A stretch of 64,000 nucleotides of DNA from Phylloscopus collybita (lineage: Eukaryota; Chordata; Aves; Passeriformes; Phylloscopidae), in contig JAJNNQ010000013.1 of assembly GCA_027886175.1 (NCBI GenBank), positions 6,281,501 to 6,345,500 on the forward strand, read 5' to 3'. Under the pieces are notes generated by a model, which saw nothing but the letters and a program-made list of their open reading frames with translations, was not told the DNA's origin and did not search any database. Within the stretch, counting starts at the first letter, position 1, and every line of letters starts with the position of its first letter. The translations under genes and the position numbers were made by a program. Below, piece after piece: positions 12,801 to 27,800 of the stretch.

Positions 12801-15800
12801 GCCTCTGATGTGGTTTAAAGCATGCCCAGTGATGACCCTAAAATGATCTGAATACAGGCACCTAAGGGCATTTCCAGGAGATTATGGCAACCACAAAGGA
12901 CTTTACACGAGCTACACAAGTAGATTAAAAACCTATCTTCAGTGAGCACTGACATCAAAGACCACAAATGAAACCTGTGCGTGGTAATAGCCACAGAATC
13001 TCTGGGAGCTCCTAACACTCTTCATACACAAGGCAGAATTTGAAATTAGACACTTCAGAAGCCATGCCAAGGAGCAAAGCAAGGCCCTAATCGAAGTCAG
13101 AGGCATGAATGGTTTGAACTTGTCACGTGGCATTAGCACCACACAGCACTAAGCATGTTTATATGCTTCCAAAAAATCAAAGAATAAAAAATAACTGCAA
13201 AAGGCTTTATTAAAATGCTTAGAAACAAAGGATAAAACTGAGTTTATGTTGAAGATGAACTTTAACTAGATCACCAATGTTGCTACTTCAAATTAAACCT
13301 GTTGGAGGAACTAAGAGTGCAAGGGATGCAGTCACTTAAAACCTCAGTAGAGCAGAAGAAGCAGCAAAAGCATGTCTAGCAGTGAACTGCAAAAAAACCC
13401 CAAAATCTGAGCTCCAGATATATTTGCACCACAGGGAATTATGCATTGGGATAAACAAGGAAAGGGAATGAAGGTGCCATGTATGGCTTTGGACTCTTCT
13501 TTACCAAGAGGACAGTAAATGAAAATTATTTTGAGTATGTTTACAGCATTTGATTTCTACTCCTTTTTTTTTTTTTTTTCAACAGAAAGCTGTTTTAATC
13601 ACTTCCTGAAATTCCTTTTCAAGTTTACTACGTGGTAGGTATTCTGCCATTAAAATTAGTGCCACTAGACAAACTGGTAACATAAAAATTGATAACATGT
13701 TATTTAAACTTAAAAATTAAGTACAGCCTTTTACCTTTGCCAACACTGAGCATGCATAATGTGTCCACAGCTACCCGTGTGTGTTCCACATGACAGATCT
13801 GGGTGCATGAATAAGGGATCATATTTCTCTGTATTTAAAAGAAAAAAAAGAAACTTTGAAATAACTGTTTATCAAAAGACTTGATGGCAGATTAATGTTG
13901 CCACATCTGCATTATTACTTAACTTTATCACAGAAGTGTACTTCATTTGATGAAGCATTAAACACATTTGTAATCCATAACCACCTAAACTGTTTAAATT
14001 ATTTATAAATATCACTTTACTCTGGTTTGAGTGTATGTACTGTACTTAAAGGCTTCAAACCAAGCTTTCAGAGGTGTTGGGCCCTGGTACAAGTCCCCAA
14101 GGTCAAGCTGCAGTTTTGGTAGTTCAGCACCATCAAACATCACTTCAAGGACATTAATCTTCAGAGTGAGAGTGCAAAACAATTCAGTGCAAAGATTTCT
14201 ATGTGTTTACACATACAGAGTCCAGAGAAACCTTTGCAACAATGCCCTTGCTCACTGATCTGTTTCACAAAGTACCTAAATCCAAGATTTTTTTATTATC
14301 ACTAAGAGGCATTTCAGATAACATAACTGAGAGGAAGAAAATGTACATCTTGTGCTTTCAAAGCACTACATTAACATCTCCTCTCTCTGATGTTACAGGC
14401 ATGGCTTAAGAACCAACACTTCTGATTTTAAGGGGTTTTTCAACAGTTATAAATAATTTGTCACAAATGAATGGCATGAGCTCAGTGTTCTCAGTGATTT
14501 ATATTGTTCAGCACGCACATTTCTACGTCACCAAAAATATGGGAGTTTTGCTCTCTGATTAGAATGAAGCTATTCACAAGCATAAGAAGGCTATGTCACC
14601 CTGTCAGATGAAAAAATGCTGTTGTCACAGTAACCCAAACATTCTTAAAAAGACAACTATGAGCAGTTACTTACCAGGATCTGGAGTAATTTTGTTTCTA
14701 TTTTTAGACAACACAGTTGATCGCTGAATAAATGCTGCCAAGACCATAGCCCTGCTGTCCACTTTAACTTCTTGCTCCTCCTGGCACAATATACACATAA
14801 CAACCTGTCTGGGTTCAGCTACTCTGGTTTGCTCTGGACCCAAGGCTGTGAGCTTTGCATCTGAAATTACAGGGCTAGAATATTCAAAGAATATTAGTGA
14901 GCAAATCATTTGAAAAACATAATTCAGATCGTGACTTAAGTGTGTTCAGTGACTTTCTTAAATTTATAATACATGCTTGCTGACAAAAAACAGCTTTGGC
15001 ATTTATATAACAATTCTTATGTGCCCAGAAGTAGCAGGTATTTTCTAGAAAAAATTCATAACCCTCCCAATTTAACCCACTCCAATTTAACACAGAAACC
15101 GAATCTGCAGCTCTCCATCATCACCATCGCTTAAGTGTCTGGTATAAATTTTGAAAACTCTTCACCTCTCCACAAAATCATTAGCATTCTCTAATTCATA
15201 TTTCCAACCACCAAGCACATTTTCTTCTAGATCCTCAACAGACTTACAACCAGCTATTTCCAATTAACTATGTTTAATAGCATAGTCTCTTCAGCAATAT
15301 TAATAATTTACTGAGTAATTTTGTACAAAAAATTATTTGCCTCTTTATGTTTATATTTATCCCACAATTCTGACAGAAAGGGGGTGGGAAGAACTCCATT
15401 TACTGCTGGTTTTTTTTGTCTCAGAAACTAATGAACAGTTTTCCATCAAGATTGAAAACAAAAAAGAGCTTTTTAAAGAGGTAACAACAGGACAATCTGA
15501 TGTAAAGATTAATGAGAGGATATGTTAACAAGATGCCTTTACCTATTTTCCTGGTCTCCGGAAGTTGAAGTCTCCAGCTCCTCCAGAGTTTGCTGAAAGA
15601 GCTCTTTGTTTTCATTAATGAAGTGCCGTTGCATCTCAGACATCTGGGCCATGATCTTTTCCCTGCGCAGCCTGGCAATCTCAGCCTTGCGCTTCCTTTC
15701 AGCTTTGTCTTTATCACGTGAACTCTGAAATTTTGTTGTAACTGATTATTTATTTTAGCTACTGCTACATGTACCTTGTACTAACCTCCAAACAACGGAA

Positions 15801-18800
15801 ATCTCATAAAAGACAAAAGAAAAGTCTCCCACAGAGTTATTTTGTGCCCTCCTTTCTTTAGCTTGTGCTCAATGCCAGGCAGAACTGCAGATCTAGAAGG
15901 GGAACCTCTTCCCCTCAACCTTTAACTGTATTCTGTATTTCCCTTCCCTTTAAGCATTCATAGGCTAAAGGGATAAGAGAGTGACATGTCTCATCTCTGG
16001 TGCTGCTCTTCCTCCCCAGCAGCTGCATTCCTAAATGCCCTACAGTGCTCCAAGGTGTGTGTGCAGTATTTAGGATGTCATGTTGAGCTACAAATATCAG
16101 CAGAGCTTATCTGGAATGACCTGCATGGTAAAAATATATAGATAACCATTTCTTTTTAGCAACTTTCCATGGAGTCTGAAATGATGGGAACAGCAGAAAT
16201 ATTTAATGCTGTGATTGTAATACAGACAGTTTTATGGAGTAGAATTGCAAAAAATTTGGAGACTACAACATATGAAACAAACAAAGACAGTTTAGGGACT
16301 TCAAACAAATGAGTTTAACCTATAAACTGTGACACAGATTTTCAGAAGTCACTGATGTTTCCCATGTTTGATTTAGAGCTGCAATTAGAAATCTAGTCCT
16401 CTGCTAGTCACCACCCAGACCTGTTCCAGATCAGCTGTTACAGATTGCTTTTACCTCCTCCATAATATTTCCTTCTGTCTCAGCCACGGGACTTGAAGAA
16501 GAGCTTTCTCTTAGCTTTTTAATAGTATTAAAAGTCTGTAAGAAAAAAAAAAAAGCCTTCAATTTATTTGGGACTTAAGAATATAACTGTATATATTATA
16601 ATCCTGACTATACAATGTGTAGCATTGGAATCCAGAAGAGTAAAACTAGGTACAACAAATCCACATGGGAAATACAGAAATCATCCCAATGTAATTGGCA
16701 AAGTTTCAAAAACCTTATTTCCATTATTTTCAGCGGTAATATAAAATATATTTACCTTCAATATCCATCTGATCATGTCCTTGTGCACCTCCAGATGAGG
16801 TGCATTTTGCAGTGTTTCTAGCATAGCTAGTATGCTGGGGGAGTTATTGGGTGCTTCTCCTGGTTCTGAGAGAGAAATCAGAATGAGAATTGATGATACT
16901 ATTACTGGCAAATTAATCACTCACTAACATTAAAAACAAGAAACCCCAGTGCTTGTTCAACAACTGAAGAATTCCTTCAACAAATAGGCACAATATGTAA
17001 TTTTTCATTCTCCCCCACTGCAAACCTTTTCATGAATAATGTCTGAATCCTGCAAAGTTTGCTCAAAATAAGACTATATTTTCTTAGAAAAGAAATGCAC
17101 TGTATGTCCTCCCTGGCTACTTTCATCTTGGGAACCTCCAATATTTTATTTCCCACTACCTCAAATGGAACTTTGATGTCTTAGAAAAATTAGAGGCATT
17201 AGTCAGATAATACAAAGGAGAGTCAAGATTAAAAGACTATTTAAGAATGCAACTATGATTTTTGCAATTGCATCTGATGACATGCAGCAATCTTTATTGA
17301 GATGTTACTTAAAGATATTAAGAATTGGATCTAGAGGGAATTATTCAACATCTAGATTCCTCCTCTAGAAAATGCCCTTAGTATTGTACCAGCATAGAAT
17401 CTACACATGTAGAAAGCATTTATCTATCAGGTCAACTTGATAACATTTTGATGGATAAACAAATATACTCTTCTGGTAAATACAGTTTCAGAAGAATAAA
17501 ATATGAGATCCTGGCATTTTCAGTTATTTCAAATTTTCTGTACATTTGAAAAGAAAGACATACTTGATATTTTCTGAGTGAAGGTAAATGTTACAACATT
17601 CTCCTCACTGAGATTCTCCAGATGTTGTTTTTCTTCTTGCAGTGCCATTCCAATCAAATGCAAAACCTAGGTAAAAATTACAAATTTTAGTTCTTTTCTT
17701 ACATAATTCATATAATCGTGTTATATAGCTTGAGTAATTAATTAAGAAACAGGAAAGTCATATAATGCTATTATGTATTACAAATAGATTTGAAGTTATT
17801 TCTGTATACAGAATTCCAAAGCTACATTCCACAGAAGCAACAGTGTTTGAAAACACAAGTTCTGCCACATAAAATCCACATTAAATACATCCCTCTTTCT
17901 GTTTGCTGTCCTGACTAGTGAGTGAGAAGTCAGTACTTTTTATCTTTCTCCCTACCCCCTGCATGTTACTATTGCAAGTCTCTAGAGAGAAGCATGAAGC
18001 AGACTTTAATTCCTTTTTATACACGAAGTTTAGCAACAAAAAAATTAAAATTTTTAAGTTAAATTTATTCTCTCTATAAACACATTTTAAAATAATGTTA
18101 ATTTTTAGGTCATTGAAGAGCTGTAGTCTCCTTGAACTTAAAAAATGTAATTACCCTATTTAGCAGTATAATAGTCTGAATGGCATTTTGAAGCTGAGAT
18201 ACTTCATTCTCGGTGGCAAACTCTGTCACGTTGCATCAGTCAATTTACAACCCTACACAAACTGGCAGGATGCTCCAGACACAAAGGTTTACTGATGCCT
18301 GGAATCAATGCTGACACCCATGTAAGGAAAGAACTTGCACCTGAAAAATTTGTAACAGAACTGGAATGCAACAGGCCAAGTATCTACAGAAAAAGTGGCA
18401 AAACCTGATGAGAGTCTTAAAGTTTTTTAAATTTGTTTTAATAAACAACAGTTAATTTCTCCTCAGTCTATCACATCTATTTAACAAGACCTCACTACAT
18501 ATGGGCCACCTCTTGCAGATGTCTCATATCCCCCTTTGCAAGTGCCTCCGAGACAAAAGTTGTTGACCTGGGAAAGATGCAGTACAACTGCATGGCACCA
18601 TCACTGAGAAATGCCACAAGTTTCTGAGCAAGTCACAGCTCCCTAATGAATTTCATGGTTTTTGGAATGGATGAAGACATTTTAGTTCAGTCAAAAAAAA
18701 AAATCCCTAACTAACTTATTTTGTCCAAAGTTACTCCAAAGCCTAGCATTCTTACATTACCTAAATATAGCTACATTGTTGTGATTTATGATACCAATAC

Positions 18801-21800
18801 ATCATGCCATTTTCAACTTTTTTCTGTGTTATACAGAACTGCTTAAGTTAATTTAAACTCAGCTGTAAAAGGTAATATACACTCAATAAGACTGGATGTC
18901 AAAAAACTAACACTTCCTTTCAAAAATTTTTTTTTGCAAAATGTTATTTAAAAATCCATCAATATTTTTAAAAAGTCTGGAGTTGGACCCTAAGCCAACA
19001 ACCCTGCCCAATATAAACAGTCTCTGGATGGCAATTCACCACTCATCTCTGCACACCCCAGAAAATGACGATTGTGACACCAAAATCTAGAGATAACCCT
19101 TCAGGTTTCTAAAGATCATTATAAATTGCAAGAAACAAACAGCTCAGTTAAGTTTTCCAAAGCAGATACATTTTCCAGTTAGAAAATTCTTTTGTGCACT
19201 GTCATGGTTTTCTCCTAAAAGAATTTAGCCTAAACTGAAAAAAAGCAGAGGAACATGAAAAAAAAAAAAAGTCTGCTTAATATGCAACAACTCAGATTAA
19301 TGAGTTCTCTACCACAATAAACATTACTGCCACTGATTCAAGCAGAATTCTTCCCTGTCATGTGCATCCCATCAGAAATTTACCCGGATCATCCACTCAC
19401 TTTTAAAAATAAACTGCATCAGAGGCAGAGGGGTTTCCCTAGTTTTGCATATCAGGAAATACCACTTACTTCTCATTCACAGTATTCTGGATACTTTAGA
19501 CACCAAGTAAACAACTCAAATCTATACAATCACGTTAAAACGCTCTAATGAACATTGCTCCATTAGCATAAGCATGAGTTGAAATAAAATCCCCATACCC
19601 TTTGCAGCATGGACTCTGACCAGGCATAGCCATTGTGTTCCACTGCCCACTGCAGTATAGTCCCCATAATGCACAGCATGACATCAGACTGCAGGATATT
19701 CACCAGGCTGGCAAAAAGTGGGCAGAAAGGAGGAAGAGCTGGCGGTGGAAGTGCTGAAAGGGAAATTGGTGTGTTTGACATTTCTCCAAAATTTGCAACA
19801 CCCATGTAAAATGTCTGATTTAACGGCTCAGTCCAAGGCAGGGGGTTGAAATCAGATGACCTTTATGCTTTTTCCAACCCAAACCCTTCTATGATCCCAA
19901 GGCAGAACACAGCTGCTCGATAAACAGTGTTACCAATACAGGCTGCACCATTCAACATGGCTTGTGTGTAACAGAAAAGCCAAAGAATAAGCTGCTTCAG
20001 AAGGCTGCTTCCATGACAAATCAGACCCCTGACTATAGCCAGAGAGACATAAGGGAAATTGCTTCATTTCTAACCAACTTCTACTCTAGCCCTAGAACAG
20101 GCTGTTAGTCTAAATGTCAGGGCAATACACAGCTTGATATGTGATTCCCCCTTCTCCTATCTCCTGTCAAAAATATATACCTGTATCTTCTCTGTTCTGT
20201 CTTCTCAGCTTTCTCTGTGCTTCCTCTGCCTGAAATAGAAGAACAATGCCAGCATTACTCAAAATCTGTACCAATATAAAACTAATAAAAAAGCATTCAT
20301 GATTTACTACATTGTTACTGTTTTTTCCCAGCCTTAAATAAACATGAAAGCTTTCATGTCTTTTCAGTCTGTCTTATGTTCTACTTGTAAAGTAGGGCAT
20401 GCAACTTCAATATTAATCCTTTCTCTTGAGCCACCCTGGATTCTTGTCCTAGCATAAAACTGTAAGGCGAGTTTGAGCTAAAATGGCAATTTCCATAAAG
20501 GTAAAGGAAAATACAGATTGTTTCAAATACATTAAAATAAGATCCAAGGGAACCCACAGACAAGTTCCTGAATACCCACTGATTTTAACAGCTCTGTATG
20601 GGGCACAGGATCCAGTGGCACAGAAGTCACTGCAAAAACTTAGGCAAATTTTGTTAACATTCTCAAATATCTGGTAATACTTTTTCACAGAAGCAAGCTT
20701 TGGAAAAAGGCAAGCAAAAAAAAAAAAAAAAAAAAAGACACAAAATAAACCCCAGGAAGTTATACTACTAGTTACCTTTGATTGTTCTGCCCTTGAAAAG
20801 TGATAGAAATACAGATTGAAGTTCTTGGCACATTCTGGTTTTAATTCATACAGCCCTCTGCCTGTTAGTCCAGGTTTTCTATAAAAAACCAAAGCAAACA
20901 AAACACTTTATGTCAACTGGTTCTTAACATCTGAGAATAAATATAGTTAACTAGAACAGCTAACAAACAAGCCTAACAGGCATTCTAGAAATTAGGTAAG
21001 TAACAGTATTAAGAATTCTGCACATGATTAAAGCCATGGGAAATCACCATGACTCAGCCCCATTTCTTTCATTCTCTCATTTTCACTAATTTAGACATTC
21101 CATTTCTAAAGTTGAATCATTAGAATAAAGGGAAACATACTTGAAACATGCCACTTCTTCAATCACACTTTCCATCCCTGTCTCTCTGTTCTCCTACATG
21201 GAGTGAAAAGGCAAGACAGTGTGTTACTGGAGTTCTTGAAATAAAACATTCAAATATCATACAATACTAGAGTAAGCATGCAAAATAAATGCAGTACAAA
21301 GTCATTTTACTGGCACTCAAGAGAGTACTAAACCACATAAGATGGAAATGCATTCAGGAATACCATCTCTGCAAAAGGTACTTTGAAAAAGTCATGTATT
21401 CTAAGTGCTTCATTTGTACTGCTTTTCCCTGTCATAATGAACTCGGATGTAACAGTAGCAGAAGAAAACTCTAAGTTAGCTTACTCAGCACATTTTTAAT
21501 ACACAGCCAGTCTAATTTCTAAGCCTTTAAATTGACATAAATACTGGAAGGCTAAAAAGACCAGTTACTGAAAAAAGCTGAAATAACCACAAAAGGCAGC
21601 ATGAGACATCAGCTCAAATATGTAACAATACTTCATACACAAATTATCTTTTAATATTCCCATCCCCTTCTCCCAATACATATTCATAGCAGTTCCCAGG
21701 CCAGGGAAAAAGTATTTAAGACTGACAATATAATTTAGAACTCCAGCTTAAATTGAATTTGCATTTTCATGCAACCCTAAATTATTCTTAAATAATTTTA

Positions 21801-24800
21801 TAATTTGACTTTTCAAATTGTTTCAGTTTAAAATATTTAGGAAACATAAAAAGATTTCATAATTTATCATTAAAATTGTTACCAGTACAGTAAAACATTA
21901 ACTTCAGAATTTTGACTGTCTTCAGAAATACTTTTTAAAAGATGGCTTTAAAAATATTAAAAGGAGACAGGAGAAGCAAGCTTTGCTGTCCTACAGAAGT
22001 ACTTATAATAGAATTCAGATAAATTATTCTGTTTGTGTAAATGAAGCATTTATGTTACACAAGTCATAATACAGCATCTGATTCCATGTCTTTTCACTTA
22101 TTGTTAGGCTTTAAAATATAACAGCTTATATTTCTGGATAGTTCTAACAACCCACTTCCATACATCTAATTCAGGGTGTACAAGCTGCCTGCAGAGACTG
22201 CTGGACAGATGGCCTGATTAGAAACAGTATTAAATAGAGAAAGGAGCTGAAGAAGCTCTCATATTCCTGTCTCTTTCATATCTTCTTCCTTCTTTGCCTC
22301 TTTCCTACCCTTGCCATGAGAACTATTAACCTGTACTCATGCTAACCTTGCTCTTAGCATAATCATGCTGCTCTCATCCCACATTAAGTGACATGAACTT
22401 ACATAAGACAATTTTGCAGCCATCAGCCTTATGAAGTGGAAGCTGGCTCCCCTCTCCACACCCAGTTACTTACATCCTCAGGGAGTGCCTTCACCAATTC
22501 ACTGTGAGCCATTGGCCTGATGCTCAGCTGATGGATGATCTCTCGCTTGATTTCATCTGTCGCATTTACCTGTCCTATTCCAGGGCTGAACCTTTCACCT
22601 GTAGAAATAAAATACACAGGGTTTTGGTTTTTTTTATTATTTTAAAGTTTTTTTTATCTTTTTCTCTAAATTAAAGGCTGGAAAATAAGGTGCCTTCTGA
22701 AATCTTGTGTTCACCCATCAGTGTTCAAAAATTCATTACGTTGATCTAAGCTAGTTTCAAGGCTCTTGTCCTAGGAAAGAAGTCAGAGCTACAGGAAGTT
22801 CACAACACGACTGAACCTGAGATAGCAATAAAAAATTGCCCACACCATTAAAGAGCCTAAATTTAAAAAATTAATTAAATATACTCTGAACTTACCAACA
22901 ATCATTATAATGAGGTATAGCATCTCTTCTATAAGAGTGTTATTTTGTTGAACAACATCCTGAAGTAAAACAATAAAAAAATTACATTTTTCAGTAATTA
23001 TTCCATATGGTGAAAATACTTTTTTGGTGATTTGAAACATTGCCTGTTTGCACCCTTAGTACTCCCAAACTGAGCTATGCTGAAACACAGTCACAAATGC
23101 AAAAATTACGCAACATTTTCTGACATTTACCAGTTTGACAGGTAAAAAACATTTATGCATACTTCAAACTGGCCAAATGAAATTAAAATAGGATAGGTTT
23201 TGCTTTTTTATCAAGAAATAGCTCTGTCTCAGTACAACAGCATCTGATACATTTTAAAAAACCAAACTGAAGATTTTCTATTGCAGTAGTGCATAAAATA
23301 CCTTGTTAGTATTCTCTGTGCTAAACCTTTTGCCATAGTCTGGAGTACTAAAAATCTGATAAAGTTCAAAGCGACTCAGCATTATCATCAGGAAGTGATT
23401 TGGATCCATCATAGACACACCTGTCTATTAAAGAAAAAAAAGATTAGAAAAACAGATTGGGTGTTATCATACCATAACATATATTACATATATATTATAT
23501 GTTATATGTATATTTACATATATTATATGTATATTTATATATGATGTTCACTGTATATTCTTTATAAAATTAATCCCTCTCTCAATCTTATGAATGAAGA
23601 CTCAATACTTAAGTTTAATCTCTTAGAACACCAAAAATAAAACTTTAAGTCCATTTGACAAGCAGAATCCTATGCTTTATCAAGAATTTCTGATGCCCTT
23701 TTAAGGGTATCATGCAAAATATTCAGGGTTACCCCTTCTATCTTAAGCAGTCTAAACAAACTTCAGTGAAAGACTTTTGTCTGGTTGTTTTTATCTCCAA
23801 AATTTTGTTCCTGCTGGCTTATCTTCTAGCAGACAATAATATTACTTAATAATATATACCACTGAAGATTTTAACAACAAATTCCAATCCTCTAAAGAAA
23901 GGCTGAAGATTGTAAAGCAAAGCTTCCAAAACCTTCTTGGAAAGAAAAATACTAAAGCTTCAATGCAGAACATTGAACTGACTTTCGGAGATTTCTGTTT
24001 CTGAAAACTACTGACTGAAGTCTTTTCTGTTTATTAAACAAGGTATGTAAGTTTGCCAATTACAAATATTTGTTGTTAGTTTACTATTGATAATTGGACC
24101 ATCTTTAAAACAGAATAAATTTCGAAGAAAGCTATAGAATATCTATCCAAATGGGCAGCTGAAAATGATCATTAAAAATCAGTGGCAGATCAAGCCTCAA
24201 AGAAATATGTCTGAAAGCAGAAGTAACTTGGGGTATGCTTATCCTACTGGGTATTGCTAACTCTAGGCAAGATCTGAGGGACTTTCTGAGGAAATATTTT
24301 GCTGTCCAGGTGAACTATGCACCCCAAGCTGCAAAATTTTAGACAATATTGCTCTCAATGGAGAAGCACTGAATCCATAACAGAGCAAAACAGATTGCCA
24401 CATTTGCAAAATCCCTTCTGAAGGGGAAAAACAAAAACATCAACACATACACTGAGTACACTCCTGACAACAGGCAGATCATGTAACTGCCAATACAGCA
24501 CAACCCATCAGTTAAAATATTACATTTTTCAAGATGTGGCATATTATACACTAAACAGAAAATGCTGCACATTTTGAATTGCAATTAAAAAAACAAGTAT
24601 TACAACAATAGTTATTTACTTTAAAAATTATTCCATAATTACATAGAAAAAATAAGAAAATTTAAGTTCTTCCACAAAAAAAATGGTTTGTTTCCTTGAA
24701 AAGGTTCTGATGAAGACAAAAGTAAACACAAAAACATCCTGAAAATACTTGAAAAAATGCAAACTGGTATACATGGTTACCTGAAGCATTACTATGTCCT

Positions 24801-27800
24801 TGTCAAACATCTCCCTCCTGCACTTCACATTGTGATAGTAATAAATCTGAAAAAAATACCCAAAACACCACACCACAATCATTAACAGATATATTAATAG
24901 TATTTCATCTAAAATTATTTTACTTCTGTAAAAAAATAAACTTTGCTATACTGTGTTCAAAACCAAAAAGTTTATCTGTGAATTGAAAAAACTTATACAA
25001 TTATATCTGTATGCAAAAAGCTTTTTATAAAGCACAAGACAAGCATAGTTGCTGGCTGGGTTGTAATGATGCAATGTCTGGATTGCATAAACTTACAAGC
25101 AAAAATCTTTTTGACCTCTTTAGCTTATGTTTTAATATATTTGTTTAGCAATTAACTGTTTGAAATTCAGAGGAGATAAAGCCCTTGCAGTTGGAGAAAC
25201 ATTTTTTCCTCTCTCCATGAATTGCTCTTTAATCATTTGAGATACCATCTTTCAGGAATTGCCAGCATCAGCAAAATGTTAATATTGTGACAGAGCTATA
25301 CTTAACCCAAGCCATCCCAGAAAGGACTTCAACAGGACTGAGACAGGCAGTAGCAACACCACAACTACTGCATGACACTGAGAGGTGGGAAAGTTTGATT
25401 CTACCACAATCAAGGAAAAATAAATAGGGCTGACAAGTTTCTGCTTAGGCCTGGAAACAAACTTCAGCATGCTAAAGTCTCCTCTAGACACACACCATTT
25501 CCACCAGAATTACATGAAGACAGCTAGGCATGCCTTCCCTTTCTTCCCTAGCCTAGGATAAAGATGCCCATTCCTATTATCTGGGAAAGATCCAAAAAGG
25601 AGCTGGCAGAACATGAGCTCTCCTCATAGCCAAAGTAAAGAGAAAGGACTTGCAGAATGTGGGAGTTACATTATCTCAACTAAACCAAGCTCTCAACTTC
25701 AAGATCCTGACAACCAGGGGAAATTAACATAGAGGCTTATTTCACTACCAGAGGCTATGTTGAAATTCCAGATTTGATGTGTGTCTATAGCACTATGGGC
25801 ACTGCTGTAATTTTACATAACTAGATCTCTTTTAGGTGTAATGACAACAAGGACACCACCTTATGAAGATGCTTCAAGAGTCAAGAAGTGTCAGAATATA
25901 ATATATTTGAGCAATTTAATTCAGTCTCCTAGTAAATATACATGGCAATTATCTAATGGAGATGTGGGCTGATGGGACTGAAAGAATTATCTTGCAAATA
26001 AATCAAGTTAACACCTCACAGAATTAAACCCTATTCCTGTTGTAATCTAAGTCTTGCTGAGAAAATCACTTGAGACAACCACCCTGGTGGGTGGTACTGA
26101 CACCACAGTACCCATTTTATAGTTGTTATGCTTCAAACACCTAATTTATACCAGCACTGAGAACATATGTTTAGAGATGAAAGGAGCCAGCCTCCAGAAG
26201 TGTAAGAGCTAAAAGCCAAGAAACACTTAGTTCTACACAGCTTCTAATGCTTCTGAGGGGTCTTTGGATTTGAATTACTTTATAAATATAAATAGCCATG
26301 ATACAATAATGCCACATATTTTTATATCTGAGACACTTTTATGTGGAGGTGATGAATGCATTACCACAGATGTGAAGAGACCTAATTCTGCACTTCCAAC
26401 TGTTGCTGCACAGTACACAGTAAAAAAGCTAGGAGTCATTAACTAAAACTAGGCATTACCTAAAACTCTACACACTGAGCACTAAGATCAGCGGCTACTG
26501 CAGTAGTCCTGAAAAAAAAAGCAACTTCTGACTAAAAAAAAAATCAAAGACCAGTTTAAAAGCAAAAATATACAAATGATGCCAGTGCTGATAAAAATGT
26601 CTACCTCACATTGCCTTCCATAAGAGTGACATAAGTAAAATTTCAGTTCAATACAGGAAAAGAAGGTTTTGAGGTCTGAAGGACCAAAAGCTCCCTCCGT
26701 TCTCAGCACTGGTGAGCTCCCACCTCAAGTCCAGTTGTGGGCCCTTCACTTCAAGAAATACATTGAAGTTCTTCCAGGCAACCAGCAACAGGACAAGAGA
26801 TCACAGCCTCAAGTTGTGTCTGGGGAGGTTCAGGCTGGACATTGGGAAGAACTTCTTCATGAGAAGGGTTGTTAGAAATTGAAATGGACTGCCCAGGGAG
26901 GTGGTGGAGTCACCGCCCCTGGAGGTGTTCAAGAGGTGACTGGACATGGCCCTTAGTGCTGTGGTCTAGCTCACAGGGTGGTGTTTGGCCGAGGGCTGGA
27001 CTCTGTGGACTCAGAGGTCTTGTTCAACCTGATTGGTTCTGTGATTCTGTGGAATTATCCTGAGGGAATCATCAGGAAAGAGTGATTCTACAGCTACTGT
27101 GCACTTACCTGATTAACGAGAGAGAAGCCATTCCTTCTCCACATCCCTGCATGCACTTGGGCACATAGGACTAGGCATCGTAGAGGATGTTCTATTAACA
27201 TAGGTGGGCTAAGTTCACTCTGCATTAAGAAAATGCAATATTTTGATGTATATAGAGAAAATAAAAGACTGAAATGAAGGAAGATGATATTTGTGATCAT
27301 TAAAATATCTGGGCACTACAAAAGATGAGCACATCCAGCACAAAAGTTAGATGAGCCTATTCACAGCCTTTCAAATCGTTGTTAAGCACCCTTACACTCC
27401 AGCTTTGCTCCACACAACTACTACACGAGGACTTCAGTTTATTCCTAAAGACAGCTTTCATATTTTAAAACATCAACACCAGCAATTTAATAACACTGTA
27501 ACTTCATTCCTTTCATTCAAAGGTTAAGTACTACTTCTTTCCAAAGACACTGAGATTTCTTCTCCCAGTAAGGTTTTATCCTCTTTATTTTATGTTTTTT
27601 TCTGACTACCCCTTAAAGAAATAGCGTACCAGTAACAACAGGCACAAAGCAAGAAACAGCTGGGGAAGAAAATTAGAACCCAGCTCAAGGAGAAGGAATC
27701 AGATCCTGCCTGAGGTTCCTAAAAGCAGCTTCTACTACAAAAAGGAGGTTATGCAACCTGAGTCTTAGTTACTTTAGTGAGCAATACTGGCTGCCTATGC

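Noticed and set aside
18155..18222. Exon-like 68-nt segment in UBR2 intron 25 (acceptor gtgacag, donor AGG|gtaatt) with protein-like text in one frame ([20 protein letters not shown]).
   Set aside because: The acceptor has almost no pyrimidine tract, the length is not a multiple of three, and in the phase of intron 25 the segment contains a stop. A frame this short is expected by chance.
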